Assembly: GCF_003634825.1 (NCBI RefSeq)
Contig: NZ_RBXD01000001.1
Location: 2,440,501 to 2,504,500 of the forward strand
Reading direction: 5' to 3'
Source of the DNA: Flavobacterium sp. 123
GTDB lineage: Bacteria > Bacteroidota > Bacteroidia > Flavobacteriales > Flavobacteriaceae
Length of the DNA: 64,000 bases
The translations under genes were made by a program, and so were the position numbers. Below, one piece after another: positions 60,266 through 64,000 of the stretch; the first letter of the stretch is position 1, and every line of letters starts with the position of its first letter. The notes beneath the pieces are model-generated. The model was not told the DNA's origin. It saw only the letters and a program-made list of their open reading frames with translations, and did not search any database.

Positions 60266-61306
60266 CTATTCAGGAATTTGTTGACTCAAACAATGTAATG
60301 TTCCAAATCCCCATATGAAATCAACGGCACTAATTCCTATGATTTCTCTTTCAGGAAAACATTCGGCAAGTATGTTTAGTGCAATTCGATCATTACTGTC
60401 ATTGAAAGTAGGAACTAAAACACATTTATTTAAAATTAGAAAGTTAGCATAACTAGCCGGTAAGCGTAGGTCATCAAAATCCAAGCGTTTTGGCATTGGT
60501 AGTTGAACTATTTTTGGTGATTTCCCATTTTCTAATTTGGCATTCTGCAAGCGTTTCAAATTGTCTTGCAAAGGAGCATAATTAGTATCATTTGGGTCAG
60601 ATTCTACAATGGTAACAATTGTATCTTCATTTACAAATCGGCATAAATCATCAATATGTCCATGTGTATCATCACCTTCAATTCCGTCACCTAACCAAAT
60701 TACATTTGTAATTCCAAGATATTCCTTGAAAACAGCTTCGTAATCGGCTTTAGTAAAATTAGGATTTCTAACTTGAATCGTTGGGTGCATCAAGCATTCT
60801 TCAGATGTTAATAAGGTTCCACATCCGTTTGAATCAATAGCGCCACCTTCTACAATTACAGGTTTTCCTTTGTAGATAACCTGAGTTAATGGAATTTTTA
60901 GAAAACTAGATACTTTTTCTGGAATGTGTTTATCAAGTTGGATGTTTTTATATTTTGCCCAACCATTAAAATTGAAATTTAAAGCTTCTCTTTTACCTCC
61001 ATTTTTCACAATAATTGGACCTGAATCACGCATCCAGCTTCGGTTTGTTTTATGAATAACAAATGAAACTTTTGTTAATTCAACATGCGCTGTTTCAAGC
61101 ATTTCAGTAACCTTTAGTTGTTGGTTTTTATCTGCAACAACAAGAATTACTTGCTCAAAAGTGGCAACTTTTTTGATAAACTCAACAAAAGCCCATTGAA
61201 TCGCTTCATATTTTCCTGGCCAATCTTTATCATTATGTGGAAAACAAAGTAAAATGCCTTGTTGTTTTTCCCATTCAGCAGGAAATCTTCTATTGGAAGT
61301 ATTCAT
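60266..61306 (-). CDS. aguA: Agmatine deiminase
   Basis: Hydrolyses agmatine to N-carbamoylputrescine and ammonia. The 346 residues show FPAEWEKQQGILLCFPHNDKDWPG, TNRSWMRDSGPIIVKNGG, NFNFNGWAKY, VEGGAIDSNGCGTLLTSEEC, GIEGDDTHGHIDDLCRFV and the C-terminal nucleophile Cys in GFGTLHCLSQQIP. All the guanidino-modifying-enzyme core residues (Asp, Glu, His, Cys) are visible. It starts 3 bases after the partner gene, and together they convert agmatine to putrescine. Confidence 0.95.
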   Translation of the reverse strand: MNTSNRRFPAEWEKQQGILLCFPHNDKDWPGKYEAIQWAFVEFIKKVATFEQVILVVADKNQQLKVTEMLETAHVELTKVSFVIHKTNRSWMRDSGPIIVKNGGKREALNFNFNGWAKYKNIQLDKHIPEKVSSFLKIPLTQVIYKGKPVIVEGGAIDSNGCGTLLTSEECLMHPTIQVRNPNFTKADYEAVFKEYLGITNVIWLGDGIEGDDTHGHIDDLCRFVNEDTIVTIVESDPNDTNYAPLQDNLKRLQNAKLENGKSPKIVQLPMPKRLDFDDLRLPASYANFLILNKCVLVPTFNDSNDRIALNILAECFPEREIIGISAVDFIWGFGTLHCLSQQIPE

Positions 61307-61309
61307 AAG

Positions 61310-62197
61310 TTAGTCGATTGCTCTTTTTGTAATATCACCAAATGCATCAATTCTTCGATCTCTAAAAAACGGCCAATTTTGGCGTACATTTTCCTGTAAA
61401 TCTAAGTCTACTTCGGCAATTAAAATTTCTTCTTTATCATGAGATGCCTGAGCCAAAATTTCGCCTTGTGGCCCTGCAATAAACGAAGAACCCCAAAATT
61501 GAATTCCAGCAGTATCGGGTAAATAGTGTTCTAAACCGATTCTGTTTGCAGCTGCAACATATACACCATTAGCAACAGCATGTCCTTTCATAACATTCAT
61601 CCAAGCACCGTGTTGATTTTCGCCATATTGCTCTTTTTCTAAAGGATGCCAGCCAATTGCTGTTGGGTAAAATAAAACATCAGCTCCTTGTAATGCAGTT
61701 AATCTAGCTGCTTCAGGATACCATTGATCCCAGCAAATTAGAGTTCCTATTTTTCCTTTTTTAGTTGGGAAAGCTTTAAATCCTAAATCACCAGGAGTGA
61801 AATAGAATTTTTCATAAAAATGAGGATCATCTGGAATGTGCATTTTGCGATACAACCCAGCTTCTGATCCATCAGTATCAATTATATAGGCACTATTGTG
61901 GTAAATTCCTGCCATTCTTTTTTCGAAAAAAGGAACAATGATTACCACACCTAGTTCTTTTGCCAAAGCACTAAAAGCAATAAATGAAGTACTATATAAA
62001 GGTTCAGCTAATGCAAAATTAGCAACGTCTTCACTTTGACAAAAATAATGGCTGCTGTATAATTCTGGCAGCGAAATTACTTCGGCACCTTGTTTAGCGG
62101 CGTCACGAACCCAGGTTAAACATTTTTTAAGGTTGTTTTCGGCAACATCATTCAAATTCAATTGAATAACCGCTATTTTGTATTTTTTGTTTGGCAT
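61310..62197 (-). CDS. aguB: N-carbamoylputrescine amidase
   Basis: Nitrilase-superfamily enzyme of 295 residues that splits N-carbamoylputrescine to putrescine, CO2 and ammonia. The catalytic triad is visible: Glu in VISLPELYSSHYF, Lys in GLYRKMHIPDDPHFYEKFYF and Cys in KIGTLICWDQWYPEAARL. ATG 62197 (MPNKKYKIAVIQLN) is used; the frame extends to 62308, but the extra 37 codons overlap the cvfB promoter region on the other strand and are not family-like. It ends 3 bases before aguA starts. Confidence 0.94.
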   Translation of the reverse strand: MPNKKYKIAVIQLNLNDVAENNLKKCLTWVRDAAKQGAEVISLPELYSSHYFCQSEDVANFALAEPLYSTSFIAFSALAKELGVVIIVPFFEKRMAGIYHNSAYIIDTDGSEAGLYRKMHIPDDPHFYEKFYFTPGDLGFKAFPTKKGKIGTLICWDQWYPEAARLTALQGADVLFYPTAIGWHPLEKEQYGENQHGAWMNVMKGHAVANGVYVAAANRIGLEHYLPDTAGIQFWGSSFIAGPQGEILAQASHDKEEILIAEVDLDLQENVRQNWPFFRDRRIDAFGDITKRAID

Positions 62198-62300
62198 GAC
62201 TAAAAAATTAGATTGCAAAAATAGGTATTTTTTACAAAGAGTAGAAGGAATACGAAATGAAAAAACGCTTCGTTTTTTCGTGCTATTTTTTTGTACACGG

Positions 62301-62336
62301 TTTGACAAGTTCCTATTTTCAATCTTCGTACCTTTG
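62301..62336 (+). promoter_or_regulatory. cvfB promoter
   Basis: TTTG (62301-62304) and the -7 box TACCTTTG (62329-62336) are 24 bases apart; the ATG lies 22 bases beyond. This shows that the longer frame starting at 62257 is not the real start. Confidence 0.65.
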
Positions 62337-62358
62337 CGGCTTTAGAAATGAAGATAAA

Positions 62359-63213
62359 ATGATTGAAATAGGAAAATACAATACGCTTACAATATTACGC
62401 GATACAAAAGTTGGTTTGTTTTTAGGAGACCCTGAAAAAGATCCTGAAGGAATACATGACATTTTGTTGCCTAACAAATATGTTCCAAACGAATTTGAAA
62501 TAGGTGAAGAAATTATTGTTTTTGTATACTTGGATCATGAAGAAAGACCTATAGCCACAACTTTAGAACCTTATATTTTGTTAAATGAATTCGCGCTTTT
62601 GAGAGTGAATTATGTTAATCAAGTAGGAGCTTTTATGGATTGGGGAATGGAAAAAGATATTTTGGTTCCCTTTAAGGAACAAGCTCGTCCGATGGAGAAA
62701 GGAAAACGCTACTTAGTGTACCTTTATATGGATGAAAAAACGAATCGTTTAGTTGCTTCAAGTAAAACTAATCAGTTTTTGAGTAATGATAATTTGACAG
62801 TTGAAAAAGGAGAAGAGGTTGATTTGATTGTATCGCATATTACAGAGATAGGAATTAATGTGATTATCAATGAGCAACATAAAGGCTTGTTATATAAGGA
62901 TGAAGTTTATGATGACGGTATACGCACAGGAGACCGAATGCGTGGATATATAAAAAATATAAGACCTGATAATAAAATAGATGTTTCATTACAAATTCAA
63001 GGTTATCAAAGTATTGAACCTAATGCTGAGAAAATACTTGATGAGTTGAGAGCTAGTCGTGGATTTCTTCGTTTGACTGACAATTCACATCCTGAAGATA
63101 TTAAAACGGTCTTGAAAATGAGTAAAAAGACCTTCAAAAAAGCAATCGGTGCTTTGTATCGGGAAAAGTTAATTGAGATAAAGGAAGACGGAATTTACTT
63201 GGTTAAAGAATAA
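62359..63213 (+). CDS. cvfB: CvfB/YitL-family S1-type RNA-binding protein
   Basis: A 284-residue cytoplasmic protein with several S1-like OB folds: EIGKYNTLTILRDTKVGLFL (about residues 3-65), NEFALLRVNYVNQVGAFMDWGMEKDILVP (about 70-135), VDLIVSHITEIGINVIINEQHKGLLY (about 155-215), and a C-terminal winged helix (LRLTDNSHPEDIKTVLKMSKKTFKKAIGALYREKLI). This is the CvfB layout (three S1-like plus winged helix). CvfB proteins affect virulence-factor or stress gene expression elsewhere. The ATG at 62359 follows its own promoter. Confidence 0.92.
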   Translation: MIEIGKYNTLTILRDTKVGLFLGDPEKDPEGIHDILLPNKYVPNEFEIGEEIIVFVYLDHEERPIATTLEPYILLNEFALLRVNYVNQVGAFMDWGMEKDILVPFKEQARPMEKGKRYLVYLYMDEKTNRLVASSKTNQFLSNDNLTVEKGEEVDLIVSHITEIGINVIINEQHKGLLYKDEVYDDGIRTGDRMRGYIKNIRPDNKIDVSLQIQGYQSIEPNAEKILDELRASRGFLRLTDNSHPEDIKTVLKMSKKTFKKAIGALYREKLIEIKEDGIYLVKE

Positions 63214-63280
63214 AACAAAAAGACTAATCGTGATTTTCAGGCTTTATTGAATGTTGAAAAATTAAATTCGGATAAAAAAA

Positions 63281-63314
63281 AAGAAAGACTAATCGAAATC
63301 GGTTAGTCTTTCTT
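63281..63314 (-). terminator. Terminator, mainly for minus-strand transcription
   Basis: A 15-bp stem with one G-T pair (63281-63295 with 63300-63314, loop AAAT) is followed on the minus strand by a T run (63280-63274). On the plus strand only AATTTA follows, so it serves a minus-strand transcript, though it may also stop cvfB. The motif AAAGACTAATCG also occurs at about 63220-63231. Confidence 0.75.
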
Positions 63315-63320
63315 AATTTA

Positions 63321-63355
63321 TTTCTGTTTTGAATCGTTTTTATTCGAAACAGAAA
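63321..63355. repeat. 14-bp inverted repeat beside the remnant
   Basis: TTTCTGTTTTGAAT (63321-63334) pairs with ATTCGAAACAGAAA (63342-63355) around CGTTTTT. No T tract follows on the minus strand; it overlaps the stop of a 29-codon minus-strand ORF (63340-63429). Confidence 0.6.
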
Positions 63356-63428
63356 CAAAGTAAATTTACGTCCATATCCAGAAGTGATTGCAATTGCTTT
63401 TTAGAGCTGTTGCTACTTTTTAGCCTCA

Positions 63429-63760
63429 TTATTGCATTGGCTTAAGCCAAATTACCTCTTTGATGGCTTGTCTTTTAAATGCTTGAACAGATACTTTTTG
63501 ATCAAAAAATAAAAATTCACATTAAAGCCTTCGATTGTATGGTATTTATATAGAATGATAACTTGATTTATAATTGACATTTCGTTCCGTTAATGCGATA
63601 TCTATTCTAAGTTGAATCGTAGGAGTTACTATTTCTTTTTTTTCATTGAGATAAATGTTTTTTGCATTTGCTCTAAATTGATGATTTCAGAATTAGTTTG
63701 ATAATTTAAAACCACAAAAACAGGAGCGACAATTTTTTGAATTTTACTCAAAAGTTTCAT
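63429..63760 (-). pseudogene. Frameshifted gene remnant of unknown family
   Basis: On the minus strand, protein-like sequence jumps between frames. ATG 63760 starts MKLLSKIQKIVAPVFVVLNY and runs to about 63677. One base shift leads to RANAKNIYLNEKKEIVTPTI and ALTERNVNYKSSYHSI (to a stop at 63546-63548). Another shift gives YKYHTIEGFNVNFYF, and a third leads to FDQKVSVQAFKRQAIKEVIW ending at the stop 63429-63431. In total about 110 residues. The read-through is inferred from residue composition, not from a known family. Minus-strand transcription is suggested by the terminator at 63281. Confidence 0.5.
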
Positions 63761-64000
63761 TTTTTAGGTTAATAAATCAGTGAAAGGTTTTCGCTAAGTT
63801 GATACTAATATCTTTTAGCATGTATTAAAAGTAATAAATATTTTGATTGGGAAATGTTAATGTTATTTATTTTTTTATCAACAAAATATTTAGAGATAGG
63901 ATTAAAATGAGGTTTCTTTAGGTTTAGGATAAATAGATAGGGTAAAGTGTAAAAAATGATTTATTTTTACGCTGAAATAATTTAAAATAGATTGAAATGG

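Larger units (their letters stand above)
63214..64000. other. 787-base region without an intact gene
   Basis: It contains two hairpins (63281-63314 and 63321-63355) and, on the minus strand, the frameshifted remnant at 63429-63760. The last 240 bases (63761-64000) show AT-rich sequence with nothing else recognisable. Confidence 0.7.

Noticed and set aside
62257..62358. N-terminal extension of cvfB from the upstream start
   Set aside because: It lies across the TTTG-N24-TACCTTTG promoter; the conserved CvfB sequence begins at ATG 62359.
63361..64000. tmRNA, RNase P or 6S RNA in the gene-poor right end
   Set aside because: None of the conserved helices or a CCA-type end was recognised; protein-like frames explain part of it better.

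Overview
The window is AT-rich chromosomal DNA from a member of the Bacteroidota, most likely a Flavobacterium or close relative. This rests on SusC/SusD outer-membrane pairs, weak ribosome binding sites, repeated promoter elements of the TAnnTTTG type (the Bacteroidota -7 box), and the overall gene content. No rRNA, tRNA, CRISPR array, prophage or insertion sequence was seen. The left edge cuts a corA gene. The right edge is a gene-poor stretch holding what looks like a decayed gene.

Layout. 1-4340: CorA-type Mg transporter, then pta and ackA (acetyl-CoA to acetate plus ATP). 4408-18912: a polysaccharide utilization locus with a propeller/LuxR-type membrane regulator, SusC and SusD homologues, a LamG-like surface lipoprotein, a GH144-like glucanase lipoprotein, a GH3 beta-glucosidase and a GH97 alpha-glucosidase. 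Strong hairpin terminators split it internally. The enzyme set suggests a beta-glucan, possibly beta-1,2-glucan, plus an alpha-glucosidic product. 18973-25025 (minus): AI-2E family permease, PAS histidine kinase, outer-membrane protein with kdsA, then YceI, nitroreductase and MarR with a clear double operator. 25238-31530 (minus): RND efflux operon (TolC, adaptor, permease) with a PII-like protein and a DUF2892 protein at its end. 31703-38413 (plus): a giant hybrid kinase with 8 PAS domains, a GAF domain and a receiver, followed by a sensor-less paralogue. 38424-45870 (minus): TetR-TolC-HlyD-ABC-ABC-permease-permease-LOG, a YbhGFSR-like exporter operon. 45968-52151 (minus): acyl-ACP thioesterase, miaA, exonuclease/GIY-YIG fusion, four-helix-bundle S23-like gene, YggS, 3-hydroxyacyl-CoA dehydrogenase and a Gfo/Idh/MocA oxidoreductase. 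52296-63213: pcm, HTH-Fic, smpB, OmpW, VF530, DUF3575, GNAT, aldose epimerase, M1 peptidase, an agmatine-to-putrescine pair and CvfB.

Most of this is ordinary flavobacterial chromosome. The least ordinary features are: (i) the S23-like gene bracketed by direct copies of a short repeat that also occurs elsewhere in the window; (ii) the family of short intergenic repeats lying between co-oriented genes; (iii) palindromic operators at the susC, marR, tetR and fic promoters; (iv) the tandem hybrid kinases sharing one catalytic core; and (v) a multiply frameshifted gene remnant with its own terminator at the right end. Where a track start fell upstream of a better signal peptide, promoter or family start, the start was moved and the reason given.
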